A DNA stretch of 56,623 nucleotides from Candidatus Dormiibacterota bacterium (GTDB lineage: Bacteria; Vulcanimicrobiota; Vulcanimicrobiia; Vulcanimicrobiales; Vulcanimicrobiaceae), in assembly GCA_035532035.1 (NCBI GenBank), contig DATKRS010000004.1, forward strand, positions 307,501 to 364,123. The letters are read 5' to 3'. The translations under genes and the position numbers were made by a program. Shown here one piece after another: positions 36,095-46,701 of this stretch. Position 1 is the stretch's first letter. Each line of letters opens with the position of its first letter. Under the pieces are notes generated by a model. The model was not told where the DNA came from, did not search any database, and saw only the letters and a list, made by a program, of their open reading frames with translations.

Positions 36095-37753
36095 CTACCG
36101 CTCCATCACGTAAAGGCCCGGTGCGGGCTCGATGGGCGGGTGCTCTTTGCTGCCGAGCCCGGTGGCCGGTGCCCGTTGGTCGCCGGACCGCGGGGCCAGC
36201 CACCCGGCCCATCGTTCCCACCACGATCCCTGGTGTTGGACTGCACCGGCCAACCATTTGTCGGGGCCGGTGCCGGTGGCCGGGCCGCTGGCGTAGGTCA
36301 TCTTCGGGTTGCCGGGGGGGTTGACCAGGCTCTGGATATGGCCGGACGAGGAGAGGGTGAACTCGCTCGGCCCCCCGAGGAGCCTTGTGGTGGAGTAGCA
36401 CGCCCGCCATGCGGTCAGGTGGTCGTTGCTGGCAGCCACGACGAAGTTGTCGCATTTGACCTGGGCCAGCTCCACCGTGGTCCCGAGGGTCTTCAGCGTG
36501 CCGGCGGAGAAGGAGTCGTTGCGGAAGATGTCGAGGAAGTCGGCGTGGAGCGAGGCCGGGAGGCGCGTGCTGTCGGCGTTCCAGGCCAGGACGTCAAAGG
36601 TCGGGGGGTCCTCGCCGAGCAGGTTGTTGCTCACCCAGTAGTTCCAGAGCAGTTCGTTGGGCCTGAGGAGGGCGAAGAGGAGCCGGGTGGCGTTGCCGTC
36701 GAGCACGCCTGCCCGCTCCGAGGAACGGATGGCGTTGCGGACGACGGAGGCGGATCCGAACATGCCGATCATGGTGGGCTCGGAGAAGTCGAGCAGGGTG
36801 ACGGCGAAGGTCGCAGAGTGCACCAGCGGGTCGCCGATGGCGGCGAGATGACCGATGACCGCCGCGGTCGTGATGCCTCCGGCGCAGAGCGCGATGGTAT
36901 TGACCCGGTCGCTGCCCGTGATCTCCTGGGCGGCCCGCAGGGCTTCGATCGCCGCGCCGGCGTACTTGTCGAGATCCCAGTCGTGGTGCTCGGCGGTCGG
37001 GTTCCGCCAGCTGACGACGAACACCTGAAATCCCTGGCGCACCGCGTACTCGACGAGGCTTCGCCCGGGCGCCATGTCCATGAAATAGAACTTGTTGATC
37101 TGCGGGGGGATCAGGACCACGGGGAGCGAGTACACGGCCGGCGTCTGGGGGCTGTACTGGATGAGCTCGCATACCTCGTTGCGGTACACGACCGCTCCGG
37201 GTGTCACCGCCAGGTTCTTGCCCACGGTGAACGCACCGGGCTTCACCGATCGGGGCACGCCGGAGTTGTGGCGGATGTCGCGGCCGATGTTCCGGAGACC
37301 TCGCAAGAGGCTCTTGCCCCCCGTCTCCCATGCGCGCTCGAGGGCATCGGGGTTGAGGGGGAGGAAATTGGTGGGGGACAGCGCCGAGGTCATCAACCGG
37401 GTGGCGAATTGGGCCCGTTCGGTGGTACGCCAGTCGAGATCGGCGTCCGCGACGATCCGGTCGACGACCTGGGCCCAAGCCAGGTACCCCTGGGCGAGCC
37501 GGCGAAATGCCGGGTTCTCGCTCCACGCCCGGTTGGCGAAGCGCCAATCCTTGGGCTCGGGTCGGACGCCGGACCTCCCGACCGTGATCTTCCCGAGCTC
37601 GACCCCGAGGTCGGCCATGCGCCGGGGGGCATTGCGCGAGCGGACGGCGACCTTGGCGAGCGCCCCGAGGAGACCGAGCGAGTCGGCGCGCGCGAGAACC
37701 TCGCCGCTCTCGACGGCCTCCTCGAAGTCCTGCGGTGAGAACACCTTCGACAT
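36095..37753 (-). CDS. phaC: Poly(3-hydroxyalkanoate) synthase, class I type
   Basis: This enzyme polymerises 3-hydroxyacyl-CoA into PHA at the granule surface. It has 552 residues, a class I length. The lipase-box-like nucleophile is the cysteine of ALCAGG (about C290), with the aspartate in AASNDHLTAW (about D444) and the histidine in SSSGHIQSLVNPP (about H472). Other PhaC blocks are LAVTPGAVVYRNEVCELIQY and VVLIPPQINKFYFMDMAPGRSLVEYAV. No phaE or phaR subunit gene is adjacent, in line with class I. It is divergent from the Xre regulator gene and upstream of the acyl-CoA ligase and phasin genes. Confidence 0.94.
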   Translation of the reverse strand: MSKVFSPQDFEEAVESGEVLARADSLGLLGALAKVAVRSRNAPRRMADLGVELGKITVGRSGVRPEPKDWRFANRAWSENPAFRRLAQGYLAWAQVVDRIVADADLDWRTTERAQFATRLMTSALSPTNFLPLNPDALERAWETGGKSLLRGLRNIGRDIRHNSGVPRSVKPGAFTVGKNLAVTPGAVVYRNEVCELIQYSPQTPAVYSLPVVLIPPQINKFYFMDMAPGRSLVEYAVRQGFQVFVVSWRNPTAEHHDWDLDKYAGAAIEALRAAQEITGSDRVNTIALCAGGITTAAVIGHLAAIGDPLVHSATFAVTLLDFSEPTMIGMFGSASVVRNAIRSSERAGVLDGNATRLLFALLRPNELLWNYWVSNNLLGEDPPTFDVLAWNADSTRLPASLHADFLDIFRNDSFSAGTLKTLGTTVELAQVKCDNFVVAASNDHLTAWRACYSTTRLLGGPSEFTLSSSGHIQSLVNPPGNPKMTYASGPATGTGPDKWLAGAVQHQGSWWERWAGWLAPRSGDQRAPATGLGSKEHPPIEPAPGLYVMER

Positions 37754-37921
37754 CGCACCCACCCCACGGCTTCCGTACGACGGTCCTGCTCTGATTAGAG
37801 CCTCGTTCGACGTCGGCGTCAACGCGCGCCATGAGCGATCGGCGACCAGGAACGGTTCCGGGTCCCGGGTGGCGTAGCCGAACTGCCGGGAAGGTCGCCG
37901 CCGTCCGTGGTGGTGCGTGGC

Positions 37922-37927
37922 TACGAT
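37922..37927 (+). promoter_or_regulatory. -10 box TACGAT of the uORF-xre transcript
   Basis: TACGAT ends 7 nt before GTG 37935, which opens a 42-codon ORF. Confidence 0.5.
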
Positions 37928-37934
37928 CGGCACG

Positions 37935-38063
37935 GTGGACAAGGTGCGGACCGGATGCGACTCGGCCTGCGCGTGGCGAGCACGGCCGCCCGGCGGGCCT
38001 GTTCGCGCTCCGTGCCCAGGAGCGGGGGAACCGGTGGGCCGGGCCGTGGCCCGTCCCGGGTGA
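37935..38063 (+). CDS. Leaderless 42-codon upstream ORF coupled to the Xre regulator
   Basis: GTG 37935 lies 7 nt after a -10 box. The frame (VDKVRTGCDSACAWRARPP..., with three cysteines) runs 42 codons to TGA 38061-38063, which overlaps GTG 38060 of the regulator as GTGA. This is the same layout as the thiG uORF. It may simply carry a ribosome to the regulator start; a regulatory peptide is possible but not shown. Confidence 0.45.
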   Translation: MDKVRTGCDSACAWRARPPGGPVRAPCPGAGEPVGRAVARPG

Positions 38064-38575
38064 GCGCCGGTCCGGGCTCGGAGTCCCCGGGCAACTGGGG
38101 AGTCTTCGGCTCCTATCTTCGGACTCAGCGGAAGCTGGCCCAGCTCAGCCTCCGCCAACTGGCCGAGCTCACCCGGGTGTCGAACCCCTACCTGAGCCAG
38201 ATCGAGCGCGGGCTCCACCAACCCTCGGTGGCGGTGATCAAGTCACTGGCCAGGGCGCTCAACCTCTCCGTCGAGGACCTGCTCGCTCAGGCCGCCGGCG
38301 TCGACGACGAGGTCTCTGCGCCCTCCACCGAGGTGGCCATCCGACTCGACCCGCGGCTGACGGTCGGCCAGAAGGGCGCCCTGCTGGCCGTGTACCACTC
38401 GATGCTCGACGAGGCCGGAGCGGGCTCTCGGGGCGGGCCGGTTCCCTCGACCGGTTCGGGAGGGACGGGAGCAGACGGGTCCCGGACCGCGGACACCGAT
38501 CCCGATCCCGATCCCGACACCGACCGCGACCCCGACCCCGGCGAGGGGTCCGGCGGGCGAGCGGGTACCGGGTAG
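38060..38575 (+). CDS. Xre-family HTH regulator divergent from phaC
   Basis: A Cro/CI-type HTH covers residues of about 16-75 (GSYLRTQRKLAQLSLRQLAELTRVSNPYLSQIERGLHQPSVAVI, read in parts), followed by LARALNLSVEDLLAQAAG. The C-terminal half is short and ends in a disordered Asp/Pro repeat (DPDPDPDTDRDPDP). The product has 171 residues if it starts at GTG 38060, which overlaps the uORF stop. An in-frame ATG at 37955 gives a longer version with a basic, low-complexity head. Xre regulators next to phaC are common in actinobacteria and probably sense PHA or acyl-CoA status. The stop codon is inside a 15-bp repeat. Confidence 0.82.
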   Translation: MSAGPGSESPGNWGVFGSYLRTQRKLAQLSLRQLAELTRVSNPYLSQIERGLHQPSVAVIKSLARALNLSVEDLLAQAAGVDDEVSAPSTEVAIRLDPRLTVGQKGALLAVYHSMLDEAGAGSRGGPVPSTGSGGTGADGSRTADTDPDPDPDTDRDPDPGEGSGGRAGTG

Positions 38576-38609
38576 TCGAGGACCGGGTAGTCGGGTACCG
38601 GGTAGTCGG
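38565..38609 (+). repeat. 15-bp tandem repeat spanning the xre stop codon
   Basis: Three copies of a GTACCGGGTAGTCGG-type unit. The TAG of the first copy is the stop of the Xre gene, so loss or gain of copies would not change the protein. Confidence 0.9.
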
Positions 38610-38713
38610 GTACCGGGGCCGGGCCGGGTTGTGTCCCGGTCGACGGGGTCGCCGACCCGGCGGCGCCGCCGGCTGTGGCGGGGGGGCTCCACGGCATGAG
38701 GCGCCGACGTTGC

Positions 38714-38719
38714 TACCGT
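38714..38719 (+). promoter_or_regulatory. -10 box TACCGT of the LCP gene (leaderless)
   Basis: TACCGT ends 8 nt before ATG 38728. Confidence 0.5.
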
Positions 38720-38727
38720 GAGCACCC

Positions 38728-40548
38728 ATGGACAGCGGCCATCTCTCCGGTGGCGGCTCCCGTGGCGGTCCCGGCGACGGATCTGGCACTCCCGACGTCC
38801 GTGGCAGCTCGCGGGGCCCACGGAGGGGACGTCACGGGTCGGTGCCCAACGAGGCGGCGCTCCGGGCCCTGGGCTCCTCGGGGGAGGCCGATCCGGGGCC
38901 GGTGGCCAACGAGGACGGTCTGCGATCGCTCGGGCTGGAGGTCGAGAGGGCGGGCCGCACGCAGCCCCGGCGGGGCGGGCGTCCCCACCCGCACCGGCGC
39001 CGACGTCGGCGGGTCAAATGGGCGCTCGGGATCGTGGGGGCGGTCGTGCTGCTGGTGGTGGTGGCCGTGCTGGGCGACGCCTGGTACCTCAACCACCGGA
39101 TCCACCGGATTTCGGTCGCCGGTCTCGCGGATCAGCCGAAGAGGGGAGCGGACGTCGGCACGGTGAACATCCTGATGGTCGGCTCGACCTCACGGTGCGC
39201 CCTGAAGGTCCAGAGCCTCGCCTACGGGCTCTGCTCGCAGGGAGTCACCGGCGTCAACAGTGACGTCATCATGATCCTGCACCTCAACCCGGTGACCCAC
39301 GCGGTGTCGATCCTGTCCATCCCCCGCGACCTCTTCGTGCCCAATGCCCGCGCCGAAGGTGCGAACAAGATCGACGCCGCATTGGCAGAAGGACCGACAC
39401 AGCTGGTCCGTGCCGTCGAGCAGGACTTCGGCATTCCCATTCAGCACTACGTCGAGCTCAACTTCGACTCCTTCGCCGGCGTGGTCGACGCGCTCGGCGG
39501 CATCTCGATGTACTTCCCCGAGCCCGTGTACGACGCGTACTCGGGGTTGAACATCCGGACGACGGGCTGTGTCCACCTGAACGGGACCCAGGCGCTGCAG
39601 GTGGTGCGGGCCCGCCACCTGCAGTACAAGGGACCGACGGTCACCACCAACTACGCGCCGGACTGGCCGATGGAGGCGCAGAGCGATCTCGCCCGGATCC
39701 GCCGTGACCACGAGTTCCTCCGGGTCCTGGCCTCGGCCGTCCAGAAGAGGGGACTGGGGAACCCGGTCGCCGACCAGCAGCTCGTCTCGAGCGTGGTCGG
39801 TCAGCTCCAGGCCGACTCCTCCTTCTCGGCCAGCGAGATGCTCTCGTTGGTCCTCGCCTTCCATTCCGTGAACGTCGGGCAGGCGCCCCAGGTCACCCTG
39901 CCCGTGGCGGTCGACCAGTTCGGGAACTACTACTACAAGGGTGGCGACTACGGCGACATCGAGTTCCCCTCCCAGCCCCTGGACGCCCAGGTGGTCGACC
40001 AGTTCCTCGGCCTGAAGTCGTCCGACGACACGTTCAACGGCGGCCCCCTGCCCCCCCCGTCCTCGGTACCGGTGTCGGTGCTCAACGGCACGGGAGCGAC
40101 GAACCAGGCCACCGACACCGCGCAGGCCCTCACCGCGCTCGGGTTCCACGTGGGCACGATCGGCGACACCCCCTCCGTCGCGACGCAGTCCGAGACCGTC
40201 GTCTACTACTCGGCTCGGACCCCCAAGCTCGAGGCGGCGGCCCAGACCGTCGCGCACGCCCTCTCGGGGGCGGTGATCATGGCGGTGAACCCGGCGATGG
40301 TCAGCACCGGTGCTCAGGTCACGGTGGTGACGGGGACCGACTTCGCGGTCAACAGCCCGGCTCCTCCGGCGACCACCCCAGCGGGGGGCGCCGGCTCCAA
40401 GTCCACGACGACCGTCCCGCCGACCACGCCGACCACGACCTCCACCACCGCCGGCAACGGGGCGTTCAGCCCTCCGAGCCCCGCCGTGGAGTCCCTGAGG
40501 CCCTGGGACCCCCGCTCCTGCACGCCCTCGGGGGGCGAAGGTCCCTGA
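38728..40548 (+). CDS. LytR-CpsA-Psr (LCP) family cell-wall ligase
   Basis: LCP enzymes transfer glycopolymers from polyprenyl-pyrophosphate carriers to peptidoglycan outside the membrane, despite the old regulator name. This one has 606 residues: a charged cytoplasmic head with a duplicated VPNEAALRALG / VANEDGLRSLG motif, a transmembrane helix near residues 95-120, an LCP catalytic domain at about 150-320 (NSDVIMILHLNP, SIPRDLFVPN with the substrate-binding arginine, GANKIDAALAEG, VRARHLQYKG) and a LytR_C domain near 445-530 (VPVSVLNGTGATNQA). The tail is Thr/Pro-rich. It could attach arabinogalactan-like or teichoic polymers. Confidence 0.92.
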   Translation: MDSGHLSGGGSRGGPGDGSGTPDVRGSSRGPRRGRHGSVPNEAALRALGSSGEADPGPVANEDGLRSLGLEVERAGRTQPRRGGRPHPHRRRRRRVKWALGIVGAVVLLVVVAVLGDAWYLNHRIHRISVAGLADQPKRGADVGTVNILMVGSTSRCALKVQSLAYGLCSQGVTGVNSDVIMILHLNPVTHAVSILSIPRDLFVPNARAEGANKIDAALAEGPTQLVRAVEQDFGIPIQHYVELNFDSFAGVVDALGGISMYFPEPVYDAYSGLNIRTTGCVHLNGTQALQVVRARHLQYKGPTVTTNYAPDWPMEAQSDLARIRRDHEFLRVLASAVQKRGLGNPVADQQLVSSVVGQLQADSSFSASEMLSLVLAFHSVNVGQAPQVTLPVAVDQFGNYYYKGGDYGDIEFPSQPLDAQVVDQFLGLKSSDDTFNGGPLPPPSSVPVSVLNGTGATNQATDTAQALTALGFHVGTIGDTPSVATQSETVVYYSARTPKLEAAAQTVAHALSGAVIMAVNPAMVSTGAQVTVVTGTDFAVNSPAPPATTPAGGAGSKSTTTVPPTTPTTTSTTAGNGAFSPPSPAVESLRPWDPRSCTPSGGEGP

Positions 40549-40651
40549 GGGAACCCTCGACCTGAACCTCAACCTGAGGGTGCTCGCGGGTGCGGGCCCG
40601 GGCCCGGGCCAGAGCCCGAGGGGACAGGAGCCCCGCTGCCGGACCGGAGGG

Positions 40652-42364
40652 TCACACCCCGACGGGAAGCCCTCCCGGCTCGCCCTGGGCGTTGCCCGCT
40701 TCGATCGCCGGCCAGCCACCGCTCGGGTTCCCCTCGGGAGGACGGGAGCGCCCGATCTCCACTTCGGCGTCTGCCGCCAGGCCGAGGGGGACCAGGGCCA
40801 CGCCGACCAGGCCGATGAGCAGCAAGAGGTCGGCGGGCACGCCGGTGTGCCATAGGGCGTTGGCGATGCCCTCGACGGAGCTGGTCCCGATGAAGGTCCA
40901 GGCGATCGTGATGACGATGACCGTGCGGCGGAGCCAGCCGGTGGCCACGACGGACAGCACGATCAGGCCCCACGTGAGGTACCACGCCCAGAGGATCGGG
41001 CTGAGGATCGACACGACCAGCAGCATCAGCCCGAGGGACCGGAGCGGGCCGAGGCGGGGCGATCGGACGAGCAGCCATCCGCAGATACCGGCAGCGCAGA
41101 CGATCCCGATGGCGTCGAGCACCGTCCGGGCCGACGCGAAGGAGAGGGGGATGCCGACCAGACCGGCGGTGCCCGCGATCGAGTGGGCCACCGCCGAGAG
41201 CGGGGTGACCCCGGTGGAGATCTGGTTCGCGGTCCCCAGATTGCGGGTCCAGCCCCAACCCACCCCGGTGAGGGCCGACACGACGGCCAGCGTCGCCGCG
41301 CCGATGCCCAGCGCACCGAGGGCGCGGATCGCCCGCCGGACGGCCGACGCACCTGCCGGGCCCCAATTCCACCCGATCATGACGATCGCCAGGGCGGCGG
41401 GGGCCTTCACGCCCGCGGCGAGGGCGCAGACCACGATCCCCGGGACGGGCCCGACCCTTTTGGCCACGGCGAGCCCGGCCACCATGAGACCGACCATCAG
41501 CGCGTCGTTGTGGCCCCCCCCGACGAGAACGGTCAGGGCGAGCGGGCTTCCGGCGCCGAGCAGCACCACCTCGGCCGGATCACGGCCCCACCCCCTGGCC
41601 AGCGTCGGCAGCCCGCCGACCACCAGCGCCAGCCCGCCGAGCTCGAGCAGCCGGAGGAGCACCAGGTCGGCAAGTTCGTGGTGGCCGACCACATCGGCGA
41701 TCGCACCGTCAGCCGCCAGGAAGACCGGACCGTAGGGGGAGGGCGAGTTGCTCCACAGGGGCCCGGGGAGCGAGCTGAACGGGGTGGAGCCGAGCACCCC
41801 GGTGCCGTACTGGTAGGGATCGATGTGGTGGCTCACCATCTCGCCCTGCCCGGCGTAGCTGTAGAGGTCGCGGCTGAACAGCGGGGGAGCGATGACGAGG
41901 GGGATGATCCACAGGGCGAGCACGCCGACCACCCGCCGGACCGGCACTCCGGGCCGCCGGCGGAGCACCCTGAGCAGCCCGAGCCAGGTCCGGGTGAGCA
42001 GGATCAGCCCCCCGAAGACCAGCAGGAGCGCCACTGCGGGGGGAGTGTGCCCCTGGGCGGCGAAAGAGCCCAGAGGGCCTCCGGCGGAGCCGAAGAACCA
42101 AGCGCCGGGAAGCACCGAGACGAAGGTCCTCCCGCCGACGACCGCGCCGCCCACCACGACCATCGTCGCCACCATGCCGAGGAACGCCGGGCGCCGGAGG
42201 GAGATGCCCGTCGGGCCACCCGACGTCCCCGCCGCCGGCGATCCGAATTCCTCGGGTCGCGTCGAAGCGGGTCGACCCGACGCCCGGACCGCCCGATCCC
42301 GGCCGCCGGATCCGGTACCCGGATCGGGGCGCCAGAGGCCAGATGCGGAGAAACCGCTGGTCAT
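40652..42364 (-). CDS. Polyprenol-phosphate mannosyltransferase, MptB-like
   Basis: A polytopic membrane protein of 570 residues with about 13 hydrophobic segments, of the GT-C class. The extracytoplasmic loop motif FSRDLYSYAGQGEMVSHH holds the catalytic Asp region seen in mycobacterial MptA/MptB alpha-1,6-mannosyltransferases. GSTPFSSLPGPLWSNSPSPYGPVFL and LVGGGHNDALMVGLMVAGL are further family blocks. A role in a lipomannan-like glycan fits the adjacent LCP gene, although the two converge. ATG 42364 follows TATCGT by 6 nt. The N-terminal 55 residues are low-complexity. Confidence 0.85.
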   Translation of the reverse strand: MTSGFSASGLWRPDPGTGSGGRDRAVRASGRPASTRPEEFGSPAAGTSGGPTGISLRRPAFLGMVATMVVVGGAVVGGRTFVSVLPGAWFFGSAGGPLGSFAAQGHTPPAVALLLVFGGLILLTRTWLGLLRVLRRRPGVPVRRVVGVLALWIIPLVIAPPLFSRDLYSYAGQGEMVSHHIDPYQYGTGVLGSTPFSSLPGPLWSNSPSPYGPVFLAADGAIADVVGHHELADLVLLRLLELGGLALVVGGLPTLARGWGRDPAEVVLLGAGSPLALTVLVGGGHNDALMVGLMVAGLAVAKRVGPVPGIVVCALAAGVKAPAALAIVMIGWNWGPAGASAVRRAIRALGALGIGAATLAVVSALTGVGWGWTRNLGTANQISTGVTPLSAVAHSIAGTAGLVGIPLSFASARTVLDAIGIVCAAGICGWLLVRSPRLGPLRSLGLMLLVVSILSPILWAWYLTWGLIVLSVVATGWLRRTVIVITIAWTFIGTSSVEGIANALWHTGVPADLLLLIGLVGVALVPLGLAADAEVEIGRSRPPEGNPSGGWPAIEAGNAQGEPGGLPVGV

Positions 42365-42370
42365 CCCCTC

Positions 42371-42376
42371 ACGATA
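42371..42376 (-). promoter_or_regulatory. -10 box TATCGT of the mptB-like gene (leaderless)
   Basis: On the minus strand TATCGT ends 6 nt before ATG 42364. GAGGGG in the gap could also serve as a ribosome-binding site. Confidence 0.5.
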
Positions 42377-42467
42377 TCTGCACCGCTCCGATCGGCACCG
42401 TCACCCCGTCCCGTCCCGGCCCGCCCCGGGAGCGGTCCGGGAGCCGCCGCGCACGGTGATCTCCGTT

Positions 42468-42485
42468 CACGCCATGACGGGCGTG
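42468..42485. promoter_or_regulatory. Inverted repeat in the mptB/ATPase intergenic region
   Basis: CACGCC-6 nt-GGCGTG in the 288-bp divergent region. It shares its half-site with the repeat before merR at 27595. A regulator site is possible. Confidence 0.3.
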
Positions 42486-42604
42486 CGGTGGACCGCCACC
42501 GGCGGGGCCGGGGTCCGATGGCCGTTGCCCCAGAGGCGGTGTCGTCCGTCGAATGTCCAGGTCGACTGGGACGTTCGGCCCTGCCGGCGCCTCGGCTGCG
42601 ACCG

Positions 42605-42610
42605 TAGGCT
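42605..42610 (+). promoter_or_regulatory. -10 box TAGGCT of the A/V-ATPase operon
   Basis: TAGGCT lies 42 nt before GTG 42653. GGAGGA in the short leader gives this operon a normal ribosome-binding site. Confidence 0.55.
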
Positions 42611-42652
42611 TCGCGTGGTCTCGCAGCACGGCAACAGCCGGAGGAGGTGACA

Positions 42653-43126
42653 GTGGCGTCGTTGGCAGAGCTACTGCGCCGCTTTCGGTCCCAGGGCGTG
42701 CCCGGTGCGCCCGCCTCGGCCGGCGTCCCGGTGGACCGTGCCGCGGCGCTGGCGGCCGAGTTGCTGCCCGTCCTCGGCGCGCTGCGGGACACCGGGTCCC
42801 GTGCCGCGCAGCTCGAGGACTCGGCGGCGCTGCGGGCGTCGGAGCGCCGGACGGCGAGCGACGAGGAGGCACGGCGCCTGCTGGCGGACGCCCGGCGCCG
42901 CGCCCCGGCCGAACGGGTCGAGGCGGCCACGGAGCGCCTCCGTCGGGCGGCTGACGAGCAACGGGCGTTGCTGGCGGGTGCTCAGTTGGAGGCCGACCGG
43001 ATCGCCGCCGTGGCGGCACGCCGCTCCGGGGCCCTCGTCGAGGACGTCGTGCGGCGCGCCCTGGCCGTCGGCGGCCCCACCGCGGGACCACCGACGGGTC
43101 CACCGGCGACCCGGGGGCGACGATGA
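42653..43126 (+). CDS. A/V-type ATPase coiled-coil stalk subunit (G/H-like)
   Basis: A protein of 157 residues that is almost entirely helical and rich in Ala, Arg and Glu, with a long coiled coil from about residue 55 to 130 (EEARRLLADARRRAPAERVEAATERLRRAADEQ in parts). This is the form of the peripheral-stalk H/G subunit that pairs with subunit E. The assignment rests on position as first gene of the operon and on the coiled coil, not on a clear motif. GTG 42653 is chosen because GGAGGA lies 7 nt upstream; GTG 42647 is an alternative. The stop overlaps the next start (ATGA). Confidence 0.65.
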   Translation: MASLAELLRRFRSQGVPGAPASAGVPVDRAAALAAELLPVLGALRDTGSRAAQLEDSAALRASERRTASDEEARRLLADARRRAPAERVEAATERLRRAADEQRALLAGAQLEADRIAAVAARRSGALVEDVVRRALAVGGPTAGPPTGPPATRGRR

Positions 43127-44062
43127 GCATGGGATGGGTGGCCGCAGGTACCCGGGGACGCGGCCTGCTGCGCCGACGGCTGGGGAGCGACGGCGCCCGC
43201 CGGCTGGCGTCGAGCGGCTCCCTCTCCGAGACGGTGGGCGTGCTGGCGCACACCCCGTACGGCCACGACGTACGGCCCGGCATGGACCTGCCCACGGCCC
43301 AGCACGCGGTGTCGGCCACGCTCTTGTGGCATCTCCGGGTCCTGGCCGGCTGGGGACCACCGTTGAGTGCCACCTATCTCCGGGTCCTGGCCGGCGGCTT
43401 CGAGATCGCGAACGTCACCATGCACCTCGCAGGCCTGGCCGGGTCGGCGTCGGGGCGCCCGCCCGGGTTCCCCGACGGTCCGCCCTACGTGCTCGGCGCG
43501 CTCGCCACCGCGTGGCCCCAGGTGTCCCCGGCACGCACCCCGGCCGACGTCCGGCATGCGCTCGCCGCCTCCGCGTGGGGTGACCCGGAGGCCACCGACC
43601 CGGCCTCGGTCCGCCTGGCCCTGCAGATCGCCTGGGCCCGGCGGGTCGCAGAAGCGGTCCCGGACGCAGCCGAGTCGGCGACGTCGTATGCGGCACTGGT
43701 CTTCGCCCGGGTCCTCGCCGCCGGAGCCCTCCCCGCGTTGGGTCCGTCGGCGGTGCGCGGCGTCCGACTTCTCCTCGGTACCCGGTGCGCGGCGGCGACG
43801 TCCGTGGGGGAGCTGTCCCGGTGCCTTCCCCGTCGCACCGCGCGCGTCCTTCGCGACGTGGGGAGTGTGGACGACCTGTGGCGTGCCGAGGCTCGATGGC
43901 GGACCCTGCTCGAGGTCGACGGCAGCGCGGCGGCGGGTTCGGCACACCCCGGGGTCGGGTCCGTCGTCGGGGTGGTCAAGCTGCTTGCCGTCGACGCGTG
44001 GCGAGTTCGGGGTGCGCTGGAGTTCGCCGCCCGCGGCGGTCGGCAGGTGGCGGAGGTCGCCG

Positions 44063-44076
<14 letters not shown>
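43123..44076 (+). CDS. A/V-type ATPase subunit C (AC39-like)
   Basis: A soluble, mostly helical protein of 317 residues. In A/V-ATPases subunit C (d) is the funnel that connects the central stalk to the membrane ring. Typical features are the N-terminal GWVAAGTRGRGLLRRRLGSDGARRLA, repeated three-helix bundles and the DDLWRAEARWRTLLEVDG segment. A 20-bp direct repeat (ATCTCCGGGTCCTGGCCGGC at 43331 and 43376) encodes two LRVLAG motifs. Sequence conservation in this family is low, so context supports the call. The start overlaps the upstream stop (ATGA). The end overlaps the start of subunit I by 14 nt. Confidence 0.78.
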
Positions 44077-45891
<1,815 letters not shown>

Positions 45892-45895
45892 CGGC

Positions 45896-46117
45896 ATGGG
45901 CCAGGTGGTCGCCCTGGGCGAGGCGGTGCGGGTCGCCGGGTTCGCTCTGGCGGGCGCGGGCGTCGTCGTCGCCGACGGCCCGGCCGCCGTGCGTGACGCG
46001 TGGCGGGCGCTTCCTGGTGACGTGGTCGTGGTCGTGCTCACCCCGGCGGCCGCCGCGTCCCTGGGCGGAGCGGTCGAGGACCGTGGCGAAGTCCTGACCG
46101 TGGTCATGCCGGGATGA
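45896..46117 (+). CDS. A/V-type ATPase subunit F, short form
   Basis: A protein of 73 residues with the Rossmann-like subunit F pattern: VVALGEAVRVAGFALAGAGVVVADG, then VVVVVLTPAAAASLGG and the final LTVVMPG. Subunit F is part of the central stalk and modulates rotation. Usual length is about 100, so this one has lost the C-terminal helix. It is placed between K and E as in other A/V operons. The stop overlaps the E start (ATGA). Confidence 0.8.
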   Translation: MGQVVALGEAVRVAGFALAGAGVVVADGPAAVRDAWRALPGDVVVVVLTPAAAASLGGAVEDRGEVLTVVMPG

Positions 46118-46701
46118 CCCCCACGCTGCGACTCCTTCGGTCGTTCCGGCCGGCGAAGTCCCGGCCGGCGAAGTCCCGGCCGTCGTCGTCGTCGGACGCG
46201 CCGGAGCCGCTGGCGGCGGTGCGGGACGCGCTGATCGAGGACGCCCGGCGCCGGGCCCGGGCGCTGATCGAGGACGCGGACGACGAGGCCCGCGACACCC
46301 TCGGGAGAGCGCAGGCCGAGGCGCACCGGATCCTGGCCGAGGCGAGCGCGGACGGGGAGGCCGCCGCCGAGCGCGTCGCGGCCCGGGACCTCACCCGGGC
46401 CCGGGCCGACGCGCAGGCACTGGTACTGGCGGCCCGCCGCCGTGCCTACGAGGACGTCCGCAGGCGGTCGGTCGACGGGCTGGTCCGCCGACGGTCCACG
46501 CCGGAGCTGGCGGGGCTCGCCGACCGTCTCGGTGAGTTGGCCGGTGCCCGGGTGGGTCGAGGTGGGGGAGCCGGCCGGAGGGCTCCCGGCGAGATCGCCG
46601 TCGCCGAACTGGGCGGCGAGCGGGCCGTGGTGCGCGCCGACGCACTCGTCGACCACGTGCTGGCCGACGCGGCGGACGAGGTCCGGAGCTTGTGGGCATG
46701 A
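46114..46701 (+). CDS. A/V-type ATPase subunit E
   Basis: A peripheral-stalk subunit of 195 residues. The N-terminal part is a long coiled coil (DALIEDARRRARALIEDADDEARDTLGRAQAEAHRILAEA, in parts) and the C-terminal part is a small globular domain that caps the catalytic head. A 15-bp repeat at the 5' end (GGCCGGCGAAGTCCC twice, 46147-46176) gives RPAKSRPAKSRP before the coiled coil. The start overlaps subunit F and the stop overlaps subunit A, both as ATGA. Confidence 0.85.
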   Translation: MTPTLRLLRSFRPAKSRPAKSRPSSSSDAPEPLAAVRDALIEDARRRARALIEDADDEARDTLGRAQAEAHRILAEASADGEAAAERVAARDLTRARADAQALVLAARRRAYEDVRRRSVDGLVRRRSTPELAGLADRLGELAGARVGRGGGAGRRAPGEIAVAELGGERAVVRADALVDHVLADAADEVRSLWA

